Shown here piece by piece: positions 45,077-53,990 of a stretch of 64,000 nucleotides of DNA. The translations under genes were made by a program, and so were the position numbers. Within the stretch, counting starts at the first letter, position 1. Every line of letters begins with the position of its first letter. The stretch lies in assembly GCF_012641265.1 (NCBI RefSeq), contig NZ_JABAHZ010000012.1:1-64000 (forward strand). The letters run 5' to 3'. The notes beneath the pieces are model-generated. The model ran no database searches. It saw only the letters and a list, made by a program, of their open reading frames with translations, and was not told where the DNA came from. The stretch is from Chitinophaga eiseniae (GTDB taxonomy: Bacteria; Bacteroidota; Bacteroidia; Chitinophagales; Chitinophagaceae).

Positions 45077-47656
45077 CTAAGCAGAATTCCTGCCGGCGTT
45101 GATAATTCCGAAGGAACAACGCATGATGAGCTTTTCATAAGTTTCGCGCTCTTTACCATTGTCGGCGTGTGAATCAAGTTCGCGGATACGGGTCAGTGCA
45201 TACTGTTGTGTAGTGAGCAATGGTAGTATCATACGTTCTCTCATTTGTATCGACAGCTGGTCAATAGGACTGCCTGCCATCAGCTCCGATTCGTTGGTGA
45301 GGCGGAGCAGGTATTTTTTAGTCAGTTCAAATTCATCATAGATCATCTGCCATACTTCTCCATATTGTGGATGCTTGGCCAGGTAGGCAGTGAGTGGGAA
45401 ATAGCTTTTCTTCATCGCCATTTCGCAGTTGTCGAGCAGGGTTCTGAAAAACAGGGAATGCCGGTACAATGCGGCTACGGCTTCCCATTTGCCTTGTTTA
45501 TCCAGCGCCTGTAATGCGCTACCCACACCATAATACCCGGGAACATTTTGTTTCAGCTGGCTCCAGGCGCCTACATAAGGCACGGCTCTCAGATCGTTCA
45601 GGTTCAGCTTGGCCGAAGAGTTGCGCTTGCTCGGGCGGCTGCCGATATTGGCTTCTGCATAATAGCGCAGCGGGCTGGCGTGATCCAGGTAGGCCAGGAA
45701 GTGCGGATGCGTTTTCAGTTTATTATAAGCGGTATATCCTTCGTCCGACAAAGATTGCAACAGGTCTTCCTCGGCTTTGCTGAGGGTTACCTCCCGGGAA
45801 GAAAACAGTTCGTTGCTGATACCTGCGTGAATCAGTTGCTCCATGTTGAACTGTGCAGCATCCACGGTCCCAAAGTTGGAGCTGATGGTTTGTCCCTGGA
45901 TGGTTTGCTGGATTTCCTGGTTGGCAATATTCCTTCCCATGGAAGCGTAGAACTGGTGCGTTTTTCCACCGCCGCGAGCTGGGGGACCTCCCCTGCCATC
46001 AAAAAACACTACGCTGATACCATATTGTTCAGAGATGGTAGTCAGCTCTTCTTTGGCTTTATAGATGCTCCAGTTGGCCATCAGGTAGCCACCATCTTTG
46101 GTGCCGTCTGAGAAGCCAAGCATGATGGTTTGTTTGCACTGGCGGCGTTGCAGGTGCTGGCGATAATCTGCATTTTCATATAGCAGCTTCATTACCTGCC
46201 CTGCGTGGCGAAGATCGTCGATGGTTTCGAACAGCGGCACAATGTCTACTGTCATTTCTTCCCTTTTCCAGCCACTCAGCAGGAACATGCCATATACTTC
46301 AATTACGCTGAGCACGCTGGTACTGTGACTAATGATATAGCGGTTGCAGCCTTCTTCTCCGTTGGCTGCCTGTATTTGTTTAATTGCTGCGATGGTTTGC
46401 AGGGCGTCCTGGTGCAGGGGATTTTCCAGCTGCTGTGGATCTATGGCTTGTTGAATGTTCAACAGCGCCTGGATCTTATCGGCAGCGGCGAGTGAGGTAT
46501 AGTTATCCGGCAGGGCGGATGTTTTAGCTGCCACGGCTTCGAGTAAGGCTTCATGCACAGAGCTGTCCTGGCGGATATCCAGCGATGCGAAGAACAGGCC
46601 GAATATTTCGACTTTGCTGATCAGATTTTCTACCAGGTGTACAAATAATCCATTGTGTTCTTCGAGGATTGTTTTTCGTATGCCCGCCAACGTATCCAGG
46701 ATTTCCTGGCGGCTGATATCGGCTTTATGGCCGGGCACAAAGAGGTTGCGGGATAATTTGGCTTCCAGTAGGGCCACCACGTTTTCCACTCCTTTAAAGG
46801 TGAGGCGGCGGCGCAGGTTGCGTACTTCACGAAAATAGCATTTCATCACAGAAGAACGCAGCGCAGCAGCCACTTCAATAGTGGTAGGCGCTTTCACAAA
46901 AGGATTGCCGTCCCGGTCGCCGCCAGGCCAGAAGCCCATGCGGATCAGGGAATTATCGCTGCTGATGGCGCCGGGAAACTGTGCCCGGATAAAGGACAGG
47001 ATACGGCCGGCGGACTGATAAAATATATTTTCCAGGAACCACACCAGGCTGATGGCTTCATCATATGGGGTGGGTTTTTCTTTTTTGAAGAAAGGTGTTT
47101 TACCCAGCTGTTGCAGGTACATGTTTACCTGGCTGGTATTTTCATCGATGAGGGCTTTAGACAAGTCATTGATAATGCCTAACACCTCGCCGGGATAAAA
47201 CTGCGTAGGATGCGCGGTAAGCACCAGTCGTACGGAGAAGTCCTTCAGTTTTTCTTTCAGTGCATCCTGGGCTTGCTCCTGGATAACTTCCGACTGGAGA
47301 TGGCGCAAGGTACCAGTCCCTTGCAGGTCGCGGATATTCCGGAAGGCGGCGTCTTCAAGTGCATCAAATAATACCACCTGTCTTTCTGCATACTGCACAA
47401 AGCGGAACAGCAAGTCCGTTCGCTGCTTATCGTCTGTATAGGTAGTATACTGTTGAAAGAAGGAGTCCATGATTTCCTGGGGGCTGCTGCCTTTGGCGTA
47501 TCCTTCTTCGCAGTGAAGCAGGAACAGCGACAGGAATACCCCTGTCTTTTCCACCCGGTGGAAAGGCAATGAAGTGAAGAGGCTATTGTATAGCTGAAAC
47601 TTTGTACCAACGAGGTTCTTGAACTGTTGCAGCGAGTTATTTACCGGCGCTTCCAT
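45077..47656 (-). CDS. ppc: Phosphoenolpyruvate carboxylase
   Basis: 859 residues, full length for the Bacteroidota type. It carboxylates phosphoenolpyruvate to oxaloacetate. Catalytic regions are LTAHPTQFYPGEVL (about 145-158, His), GFWPGGDRDGNPFV (about 241-254), GFSDGTKDGGYLMANWSIYK (about 523-542) and VVFFDGRGGPPARGGGKTH (about 555-573, the mobile glycine-rich loop, in a variant form). The C-terminus ends INAGRNSA rather than the MRNTG of enterobacterial enzymes, as in other members of this group. Transcribed alone with a terminator just downstream. Confidence 0.96.
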   Translation of the reverse strand: MEAPVNNSLQQFKNLVGTKFQLYNSLFTSLPFHRVEKTGVFLSLFLLHCEEGYAKGSSPQEIMDSFFQQYTTYTDDKQRTDLLFRFVQYAERQVVLFDALEDAAFRNIRDLQGTGTLRHLQSEVIQEQAQDALKEKLKDFSVRLVLTAHPTQFYPGEVLGIINDLSKALIDENTSQVNMYLQQLGKTPFFKKEKPTPYDEAISLVWFLENIFYQSAGRILSFIRAQFPGAISSDNSLIRMGFWPGGDRDGNPFVKAPTTIEVAAALRSSVMKCYFREVRNLRRRLTFKGVENVVALLEAKLSRNLFVPGHKADISRQEILDTLAGIRKTILEEHNGLFVHLVENLISKVEIFGLFFASLDIRQDSSVHEALLEAVAAKTSALPDNYTSLAAADKIQALLNIQQAIDPQQLENPLHQDALQTIAAIKQIQAANGEEGCNRYIISHSTSVLSVIEVYGMFLLSGWKREEMTVDIVPLFETIDDLRHAGQVMKLLYENADYRQHLQRRQCKQTIMLGFSDGTKDGGYLMANWSIYKAKEELTTISEQYGISVVFFDGRGGPPARGGGKTHQFYASMGRNIANQEIQQTIQGQTISSNFGTVDAAQFNMEQLIHAGISNELFSSREVTLSKAEEDLLQSLSDEGYTAYNKLKTHPHFLAYLDHASPLRYYAEANIGSRPSKRNSSAKLNLNDLRAVPYVGAWSQLKQNVPGYYGVGSALQALDKQGKWEAVAALYRHSLFFRTLLDNCEMAMKKSYFPLTAYLAKHPQYGEVWQMIYDEFELTKKYLLRLTNESELMAGSPIDQLSIQMRERMILPLLTTQQYALTRIRELDSHADNGKERETYEKLIMRCSFGIINAGRNSA

Positions 47657-47793
47657 ACTAATTATCCGTTTATAGTGCTAAAGAAGAAGACTAAGCGGCC
47701 GTTAAATTAATAATTATTATATTAATTTCTTAGTTTTTTGATTTTTGTTTTACATAAATAGATAAAATTTAAATATTATCTAACAAACAGCTT

Positions 47794-47833
47794 TAAAAAA
47801 GCCAATCCCGGCCACTTTTGGTGAACCGGGACT
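47794..47833 (-). terminator. Terminator after tonB
   Basis: On the minus strand AGTCCCGGTTCAC (47821-47833) pairs with GTGGCCGGGAT (47805-47815) with one bulge, followed by TGGCTTTTTTAAAG. It lies about 90 bases after the TonB-type gene stop. Confidence 0.75.
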
Positions 47834-47924
47834 GTATTCAGGATTAGAATGCGCGGTTAAATGGATGCAGGCCGGGGATAAACAGGCATTGACAAATTCT
47901 GACGGGGTATGATATCATGATGGA

Positions 47925-48767
47925 TTACTGCTGCCCCAGTACAAACCGGATGGGCAGATTAAAGAGTACAGGAACACTTTGGCCATTTTGCCGGCCGGGT
48001 TTCCATTTTGGCATGGCATTCACCACCCGCTTTGCTTCGTCTTCCAGGCCGGCGCCCTTGGCAGCGCCTACTGTTTTCACATCTGTGATGCTGCCATCGC
48101 GGTTTACTACAAACTGAACGAACACCGTGCCTTGTACATCATTGTCCTGGGCCTGCGACGGGTATCTCATGTGGTTTTTGAGATATTTGGCCAATGCTGC
48201 GTCTCCTCCGGGAAACTCAGGCATAATCTCTACAAAGATCCGGGGGCCTTTATCCTCTTCTGCAGGCGCTTCCACTTTTACCACGCCGGAGCCGCCAATA
48301 CCGCTGGCTCCCAGGTCTACCTGCGCTCCATCTTCTACGCCATCAGCGGTCTTAAACCCGATCACCTTATTTTCCATGTCGGTTTGTTTTGGAGGCATTT
48401 CATCCGGTGGCACATCTTTGTCAACAATCACCGGTGTGGTATTCCTGATGGAAGCAGCCATAGGTGGTGGCGCAGAAGTTACCGGCGGAGGTGGCGGGGT
48501 AAATTTTTCTTTTTCCGGGATGTCGATGGGTTTCAACACGGTCGGATCTTTGGTAATCACAAGTGGACGTACATTATCAGCGGCTTTCAGGGTGTTGTCC
48601 AGTACGTAACCACCTATTACGACCAGTATAACAGAAGCGGTGCCGATGATTGAATTACGAACGCGCCTGTCGTAACGGTTGCGCAATTCATAGGCGCCAT
48701 AATCTTTATTCCTTCCGGAGAAGAGAATGTCAAGGAACGGTGTTCCCTGGATTTTAGTTGAGTCCAT
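47925..48767 (-). CDS. TonB-family energy transducer
   Basis: 280 residues from the start at 48767 (MDSTKIQGTPFLDILFSGRNKDYGAYELRN); the frame extends to 48812 without support. The N-terminus is the Bacteroidota TonB type with one membrane helix (about 37-55, NSIIGTASVILVVIGGYVL). A Pro-rich periplasmic stretch (EKFTPPPPPVTSAPPPMA) spans the periplasm. The C-terminal TonB domain (about 190-280) has MPEFPGGDAALAKYLKNH, VQGTVFVQFVVNRDGSI and MPKWKPGRQNGQ. It couples proton motive force to outer-membrane receptors such as the SusC protein at 57644. No exbB/exbD adjoins. Confidence 0.94.
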   Translation of the reverse strand: MDSTKIQGTPFLDILFSGRNKDYGAYELRNRYDRRVRNSIIGTASVILVVIGGYVLDNTLKAADNVRPLVITKDPTVLKPIDIPEKEKFTPPPPPVTSAPPPMAASIRNTTPVIVDKDVPPDEMPPKQTDMENKVIGFKTADGVEDGAQVDLGASGIGGSGVVKVEAPAEEDKGPRIFVEIMPEFPGGDAALAKYLKNHMRYPSQAQDNDVQGTVFVQFVVNRDGSITDVKTVGAAKGAGLEDEAKRVVNAMPKWKPGRQNGQSVPVLFNLPIRFVLGQQ

Positions 48768-48860
48768 GGCAATTTGTTTTTTAAATAGATGTAGCAGTAA
48801 AATATTTTCCATACGCTTCCGGAAAATATTTTTTTGGAGAGAAGGAGATATAAAAATAGA

Positions 48861-48883
48861 AGTCCCGACTGGACGTCGGGACT
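48861..48883. repeat. Perfect hairpin in tonB upstream region
   Basis: AGTCCCGAC (48861-48869) pairs with GTCGGGACT (48875-48883) around TGGAC. It is 94 bases upstream of the tonB start, possibly inside its leader, or part of a plus-strand RNA ending at the T-run near 48928. Confidence 0.6.
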
Positions 48884-49569
48884 TGCTGGCACTGGGGACC
48901 TAACCTGGAAACAAGTGGTTCCTTTTTTCAATCAGGCTTTCCGAAAATAGTATATACGTGTACGTTAGTATACCCGGTTCCGGATCAATGTTTTTATTGT
49001 AACAGCTATATCAGCCGGTATTTATTTTATGTTACTTCAGTCGTTGGGGCTACCGACCAACAAAACCCACCAGAATTGTTTGAGGCAGCGCCCCTTTGAA
49101 CTGAAGTTGATTTTACATTTTCATTGGATAGTAATACGTATAATCGTTTACGTTATATTTTAAGCACTGTTATCAACAGTTGCCTGGTATTCTTTTATAA
49201 GATTAAAATGAGAAGGTATCTGATACAGGTGTTGGTTGAAATGCCAGGAGGATGCGGGTAGATATGTTACGGATAAATTTACCACCAATAAATTTTTGCA
49301 ACACACCTATCCCGCAGGCCCAACCGGGCATTCTATTTACAGCTTACAGAACGCAAGATCTTTTCAACAACAGCCCATGGCTGTTTTATAATAACGGGAA
49401 CAGGTGATATATATCCTTGACAGTTGCGTTTGGGAACGCCCTCCATTTAATAGCGTGTGCCTTTTCATAGTGTATGTTTATTTACACGTTTTCGATAATG
49501 ATGGCAGCAACACCTTGCTGGTGGATCAAAGGATGCCGGAAGCGTTTGCCTGATGCTTCCCTGGTGGCG

Positions 49570-49601
49570 GTAGACTTTATTAGTCTACTTAATTGGTAGA
49601 C
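49570..49601. promoter_or_regulatory. Three GTAGAC sites, possible operator
   Basis: GTAGAC (49570-49575), GTCTAC (49583-49588) and GTAGAC (49596-49601) alternate in orientation with an exact 13-base period, forming two overlapping inverted repeats. They lie about 120 bases before the yitT start. Binding protein unknown. Confidence 0.5.
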
Positions 49602-49707
49602 AAATATACATCCAGTTTTATTAATTCCAAATAATCAGCCTACTTTTTTTCTGGTTTTTTTATATCTCCTATCCGGTTGGGAAGTGATGGGAAGCAGGAC
49701 AAAAGCT

Positions 49708-49715
49708 TATTTTTG
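49708..49715 (+). promoter_or_regulatory. -7 promoter element of yitT
   Basis: TATTTTTG fits TAnnTTTG and ends 4 bases before the ATG at 49720, predicting a leaderless transcript. No TTTG is found at the usual distance upstream, so the promoter would be weak or activator dependent. Confidence 0.4.
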
Positions 49716-49719
49716 CGGC

Positions 49720-50550
49720 ATGAAAGAGCATGTGAAAAACATTTTACTCCTCATGGCGGGTGCGCTGATCTTTGCAGCGGGCATTAACTACCTGGCTATT
49801 CCCAACAAATTATCGGAAGGTGGCGTGATTGGTATTACCATAGTAACCTATTATTATTTTGGATGGTCGCCGGGTATTACCAACCTGATCATCAATGCCA
49901 TCCTGATTGTTACGGGGTATAAACTGCTGGACAAACGGGGCATGCTATATACGTTACTGGGCATATTCTTTTGTTCCCTGTTCCTGTATCTCACGGAAAA
50001 CAAACTAACCCCGGTAACAACCAATCCCCTGCTGGCAGCCATCTTTGCCGGTTTATTAGTGGGTATTGGTATTGGCCTGGTATTCCTTTCCGGGGGCACC
50101 ACCGGCGGATCGGCCATAGTAGCCCGCATGGCCAACAAATACCTGGGCTGGACCCTGGGCAATGCCATGCTTATTTTCGACATCGTTGTCATCCTCGCTT
50201 CCTCCTTTATTATCGGAATTGAAAAAACCATGTACACTTTTATCGCAGTATACATTGGTGCAAGGGCGGTAGATTATATCGTAGATGGCCTCAATACCAA
50301 AAGGGCTATTACCATTATTTCTAATCATACCACCGCCATTGCTGATAGAATTACCGGGGAAATGAAACGGGGCGCTACGGTACTACATGGCCATGGCGCC
50401 TATACCAAAGCCACCAAGGAAGTGTTGTATGTAGTAATTGGCAAACAGGAACTGATGCGGCTCAAATCGCTGGTACAGGAAACCGATCCCGAAGCCTTTG
50501 TGGTCATCCACGAGGTACACGAAGTACTGGGACGCGGCTTTTCTATGTAA
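49720..50550 (+). CDS. YitT-family membrane protein
   Basis: 276 residues from the start at 49720 (MKEHVKNILLLMAGALIFAAG); the frame opens 12 codons earlier at a GTG. About five or six membrane helices fill the first 200 residues (DUF161 repeats, with SEGGVIGITIVTYYYFG and LSGGTTGGSAIVARMANKYL). The C-terminal soluble DUF2179 domain has RGATVLHGHGAYTKATKEVLYVVIGKQEL. YitT proteins are widespread inner-membrane proteins whose substrate is not settled. Transcribed alone. Confidence 0.93.
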   Translation: MKEHVKNILLLMAGALIFAAGINYLAIPNKLSEGGVIGITIVTYYYFGWSPGITNLIINAILIVTGYKLLDKRGMLYTLLGIFFCSLFLYLTENKLTPVTTNPLLAAIFAGLLVGIGIGLVFLSGGTTGGSAIVARMANKYLGWTLGNAMLIFDIVVILASSFIIGIEKTMYTFIAVYIGARAVDYIVDGLNTKRAITIISNHTTAIADRITGEMKRGATVLHGHGAYTKATKEVLYVVIGKQELMRLKSLVQETDPEAFVVIHEVHEVLGRGFSM

Positions 50551-50583
50551 TATTGCCCGAGGTGGGCCTGTATGGCCCACCTG

Positions 50584-51039
50584 TTAAGACTTTCCGGATC
50601 TGGAAACAACTTTTGTTACTGCCACCGCATTATAACCTTTTGCACTCTTTTCTTTTATAAAAGAAACACTATCTCTCTCTTTAACAGGTTCAGATAATTG
50701 GTTAACATGGAAGAATACACTTTCACCGGACTTATCGTCCGTAATGAATCCAAATCCCTTTAAGGTATTGAAGAACGTGATAATTCCCGTTCTGGTGTTA
50801 TCCTCGGGAGGCCGGGGGGTGGCGCCAATCCGGATGTCCTTCGGATCTATTTCTGCTCTATGCGTCTGTTTCGGGGGCTCACTACTCAGGTTGCCATCTT
50901 CGTCTACATACGCCAGCATATCTTCCAGGCTCTTACCTTTGCTATTATTCACTTTCCGTTCTTCCTTTTTTTGCGCTTTATCTTCTTTCGCCTTCATTTT
51001 CTTGTTCCTGTTTTCTTTTTTTGAGAAAGACTCTCCCAT
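50584..51039 (-). CDS. Cold-shock-domain protein with charged N-terminal extension
   Basis: 151 residues. The first 75 are highly charged and Lys-rich (KKENRNKKMKAKEDKAQKK), the rest forms a cold-shock domain (about 83-148): TGIITFFNTLKGFGFITDDK carries the RNP1-like GFGFI, and ESVFFHVNQL the RNP2-like strand. It should bind single-stranded RNA or DNA. It is the third gene of a minus-strand operon after two RRM proteins (gap 37 bases). The basic tail could add non-specific RNA affinity. Confidence 0.92.
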   Translation of the reverse strand: MGESFSKKENRNKKMKAKEDKAQKKEERKVNNSKGKSLEDMLAYVDEDGNLSSEPPKQTHRAEIDPKDIRIGATPRPPEDNTRTGIITFFNTLKGFGFITDDKSGESVFFHVNQLSEPVKERDSVSFIKEKSAKGYNAVAVTKVVSRSGKS

Positions 51040-51076
51040 AATTATGTCATTTTAGTTAAATCGCATTATTGCGTAG

Positions 51077-51310
51077 TTATTTCACTTCGTATATATTCAG
51101 AAACTGATTCATAAAATTGAGATTATTCAGCCCTGTAATAGCAGATCTGCCCTCCTTGTTGTCTTTCATGTATACATAACCATACCCCAACGATTTCCCG
51201 TTAGCATCGGTATACATTTCTATCCATAGCACCATACCGAATGCAACAAAAAGATCATAGAGTTCTTTTTCAGAAGCCTTACAATGCAAGTTTCCAATAT
51301 AAATTTTCAT
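51077..51310 (-). CDS. Small RRM RNA-binding protein, second copy
   Basis: 77 residues from the start at 51310 (MKIYIGNLHCKASEKELYDL); the frame is open 4 codons further. It is a single RRM domain: RNP2 is IYIGNL and RNP1 is a weak SLGYGYVYM, which keeps the aromatic pair but lacks the leading Lys/Arg. It is diverged from its neighbour, so it is not a recent duplicate. Co-transcribed with the other RRM gene (30-base gap) and the cold-shock gene. Confidence 0.88.
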   Translation of the reverse strand: MKIYIGNLHCKASEKELYDLFVAFGMVLWIEMYTDANGKSLGYGYVYMKDNKEGRSAITGLNNLNFMNQFLNIYEVK

Positions 51311-51340
51311 TGTACATAACAAAAAAACATAAGGAATGGC

Positions 51341-51616
51341 CTAATATCTTGGTTTTGGGAAACGCTCTTTTTCTGTCCGTGGCCTGGCTTCATTGACTAC
51401 AATTACCTGTGCGTCCATCAAAGTGCTGTTCAGCTCCCTGATAGCCCGTTCTGCTTCAGCATCAACCGGCATCTCCACAAAACCGAAGCCTTTAGAACGT
51501 CCTGTATAATTATCCATAATTACTTTAGTACTCCGTATCATACCAAACGGAGAAAACAGCGCCGTTAACTGTTGTTCAGTAGTCTGGCTGCTTAAATTGC
51601 CAACAAAAATGTTCAT
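51341..51616 (-). CDS. Small RRM RNA-binding protein, first copy
   Basis: 91 residues from the start at 51616 (MNIFVGNLSSQTTEQQLTAL); the frame is open to 51688 but the extra 24 residues are not conserved-looking. A classic RRM with RNP2 IFVGNL and RNP1 KGFGFVEM, plus a short basic tail (RPRTEKERFPKPRY). Such stand-alone RRM proteins in Bacteroidota and cyanobacteria bind RNA and often respond to cold. It leads the RRM-RRM-cold-shock operon. Confidence 0.92.
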   Translation of the reverse strand: MNIFVGNLSSQTTEQQLTALFSPFGMIRSTKVIMDNYTGRSKGFGFVEMPVDAEAERAIRELNSTLMDAQVIVVNEARPRTEKERFPKPRY

Positions 51617-51940
51617 ACAATAAAATTTAAACGTGAGAAATGCGGCGGCTGGGAAAGCGAAGACTGAGGGAGAAAAGGAATAATCCAAACTAAGTCAGAA
51701 GAAGCTAAGGCAGAGCCTAGTGCTTATGAAGATAGGCTTTAAAATCGAACAAATGCGGGATTATCTTAAAATTGCCTGAAATATCCCGGTAAGGGTACCC
51801 AAAAGATGAACTACTCATCCTTATTTTAAATGATTGCGGCAAAGGATATTTGGATTTTGCATTTTAGATGTATATATTGTAGGCAGCTCAACGCTCTTTC
51901 ATTCCTTACCATCTTATCAACCAATAATAATTAAAGGGAA
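51617..51940. other. Divergent promoter region of the RRM operon and NagX-like gene
   Basis: About 320 A/T-leaning bases between divergent genes. It must hold both promoters and any 5' leader of the RRM/cold-shock operon; TATATATTG near 51868-51880 is a -7-like element for the plus-strand gene. No gene is seen. Confidence 0.5.
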
Positions 51941-53062
51941 ATGACACAAAGCCCACAACGCTTTTTACCGCTGGATGTACTCCGCGGCATGACCGTCTGT
52001 TTCATGATCATTGTGAATACAGGCGGCACAGGTGGTACCTATTGGCCCCTGGACCATGCAGCCTGGCATGGATGGACCCCCACCGACCTGGTATTCCCTT
52101 CCTTTCTCTTTGCAGTGGGTAACGCCATGAGCTTCAGCATGAGAAAGTACGAACAGCTTGGAAATTCCGCAGTGCTGGGAAAAATTTTCAAACGTACGTT
52201 GATTATTTTCCTGCTCGGCTTCCTCATGTACTGGTTCCCGTTTGTGCACCTGACTGATCACGGATATGAACTAAGACCCTTTGATCATACCCGTATATTG
52301 GGCGTACTACAACGTATTGCACTCTGCTACTGTATTGCCTCCCTGCTGATTCATTACTGTTCTAAAAAAGTGGTATGGGGTATCAGCGCCCTGTTCCTGT
52401 TGGGATATTGGCTGGTGATGTGGCAGTTTGGCATTCCTGGCCAACAATATACCATGACCGGTAACGCCGGTATCCTGCTGGATAAATTAGTGATGGGAGA
52501 AAACCACATGTATCATGGTGAAGGCCTTGCCTTTGACCCGGAAGGTATTCTCAGTACTATCCCTGCGGTGGTAAACGTGGTTGCCGGTTATTACACCGGG
52601 TTGTTTGTTCAGCAGCAAGGCCGCACCAAACAAGGCATTCAACGCATGATACTGGCGGGTATCGTATGTTTTGCCCTGGCCTATGCCTGGAATACCGTTT
52701 TCCCCATCAACAAAAAACTTTGGACCAGCTCCTATGTGCTATTAACCGTTGGTATAGATTTATTATTATTAGCACTGCTCATCTTCGTTATTGACATCGC
52801 CGGTTTTACTAAGGGCACGGGCTTCTTCACCGTATTCGGGAAAAACCCGTTGTTCCTTTACCTGCTATCAGAGATATTGGCCATCCTGTTCTATTTCTTC
52901 CAGGTAGGCAATGTATCGCTGTATCAATGGATCAACGACACCGTGTTCCAGGCATTGTCGCCGGGAAAATTCGGGTCGTTGCTATTTTCACTGGCCTTCA
53001 TGCTTACCTGCTGGCTGGTGGGCTTTATCCTCGATAAAAGGAAAATATACGTCAGGGTGTAA
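51941..53062 (+). CDS. NagX/HGSNAT-like acyltransferase membrane protein
   Basis: 373 residues, about ten membrane helices, of the DUF5009/DUF1624 acyltransferase family related to heparan-alpha-glucosaminide N-acetyltransferase. It begins RFLPLDVLRGMTVCFMIIVN and has DHAAWHGWTPTDLVFPSFLF (about 39-58, including the conserved His/Asp region), FDHTRILGVLQRIALCY and GEGLAFDPEGILSTIPAVVN. The family transfers acetyl groups to amino sugars across the membrane. NagX homologues occur in GlcNAc-using operons; the GH20 gene lies 13 kb away. A long hairpin follows before the SDR gene. Confidence 0.92.
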   Translation: MTQSPQRFLPLDVLRGMTVCFMIIVNTGGTGGTYWPLDHAAWHGWTPTDLVFPSFLFAVGNAMSFSMRKYEQLGNSAVLGKIFKRTLIIFLLGFLMYWFPFVHLTDHGYELRPFDHTRILGVLQRIALCYCIASLLIHYCSKKVVWGISALFLLGYWLVMWQFGIPGQQYTMTGNAGILLDKLVMGENHMYHGEGLAFDPEGILSTIPAVVNVVAGYYTGLFVQQQGRTKQGIQRMILAGIVCFALAYAWNTVFPINKKLWTSSYVLLTVGIDLLLLALLIFVIDIAGFTKGTGFFTVFGKNPLFLYLLSEILAILFYFFQVGNVSLYQWINDTVFQALSPGKFGSLLFSLAFMLTCWLVGFILDKRKIYVRV

Positions 53063-53072
53063 ATAGCTGTTG

Positions 53073-53164
53073 AGCAGAAAGCAAAAAGCTATTACGGAGA
53101 ATGATTAAAGCGAATTTTAAATACTCGCTGAGTTCTTCTCCGTAATAGCTTTTCGCTTTCTGCT
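53073..53164. repeat. 29-bp hairpin between the acyltransferase and SDR genes
   Basis: Arms 53073-53101 and 53136-53164 pair over 29 bases with a single G-T-type mismatch; the 34-base loop contains a smaller AGCGA/TCGCT pair. The right arm is followed by TTTTTC, so it can terminate the acyltransferase transcript 30 bases before the SDR start. Confidence 0.7.
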
Positions 53165-53194
53165 TTTTTCCTAACTTGTCCTTAAAAAAATAGC

Positions 53195-53980
53195 ATGGAC
53201 CTTTCACTCAAAGGGAAAACGGCACTGGTGTGTGGCAGTACCCAGGGCATAGGCCTGGCAACAGCGGTAGAGCTGGCCCTGCTGGGCGCTACCTGTATAT
53301 TATTAGCCAGGAATGAAGACCGGTTAAAAGCAGTATTACCTACATTGGCTACCGGGGAAGGACAACAGCATCGTTATGAAGTAGCTGACTTTTCAGACAT
53401 GGCACAGGTAACAGCCGTTGCCGCAAAAATAGCCGCCAGCGGACCTGTACATATACTTATTAATAATACCGGCGGACCGGCAGGAGGTCCTGTCATCGAA
53501 GCCAATACGACTGCTTTTACAGCCGCGTTTTCCCAACATTTACTTTGCAACCAGGTGTTGGCGCAAGCCCTTGTACCAGGTATGATACAGGCCCGCTTTG
53601 GCCGGATCATCAACATCATTTCAACTTCCGTAAAAACGCCGATAAAAAACCTGGGAGTATCCAATACCACCCGCTGGGCGGTTGCTGCCTGGTCTAAAAC
53701 CCTGGCTACAGAGTTGGCGCCGCATGGCATAACGGTCAACAATGTATTGCCAGGATCCACTTCTACGGCACGATTGGAAGGATTATTCAACAGCAGCGCT
53801 GTTACCAGGAATGTTTCGCGGGAAGTGGTAGAAGCCGAATGGCTGAAAGAAATTCCTATGCAACGGTTTGGCGAAGCCAAAGAAATAGCCGCTTTAGCCG
53901 CGTTCCTGGCCTCTCCTGCCGCCGGGTACATTACCGGTACCAGTACCGCGGTAGACGGAGGGAAAACACCGGTGATGTAA
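53195..53980 (+). CDS. SDR-family oxidoreductase with altered catalytic residues
   Basis: 261 residues with a Rossmann fold. The cofactor loop GSTQGIGLATA (14-24), the NNTGG stretch (about 89-93) and the C-terminal ITGTSTAVDGG (about 246-256) are standard for FabG-like SDRs. The catalytic YxxxK is not: SNTTR occupies the place, in STSVKTPIKNLGVSNTTRWA, with Ser for Tyr and Arg for Lys. This substitution belongs to a recognised divergent group of SDRs whose substrates are unclear. It could still bind NAD(P)H. Confidence 0.88.
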   Translation: MDLSLKGKTALVCGSTQGIGLATAVELALLGATCILLARNEDRLKAVLPTLATGEGQQHRYEVADFSDMAQVTAVAAKIAASGPVHILINNTGGPAGGPVIEANTTAFTAAFSQHLLCNQVLAQALVPGMIQARFGRIINIISTSVKTPIKNLGVSNTTRWAVAAWSKTLATELAPHGITVNNVLPGSTSTARLEGLFNSSAVTRNVSREVVEAEWLKEIPMQRFGEAKEIAALAAFLASPAAGYITGTSTAVDGGKTPVM

Positions 53981-53990
53981 TGATACGCGG

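Larger units (their letters stand above)
48768..49719. other. Long intergenic region between tonB and yitT
   Basis: About 950 bases between divergent genes without a believable reading frame. It contains a perfect 9-bp hairpin (48861-48883) followed about 50 bases later by a T-run (CCTTTTTTC), and three GTAGAC units spaced 13 bases apart before the yitT gene. Nothing else stood out. Confidence 0.55.

Noticed and set aside
45548-46111. 187-residue plus-strand frame inside ppc
   Set aside because: It is antisense to a fully conserved catalytic region of ppc; a by-product of codon bias.
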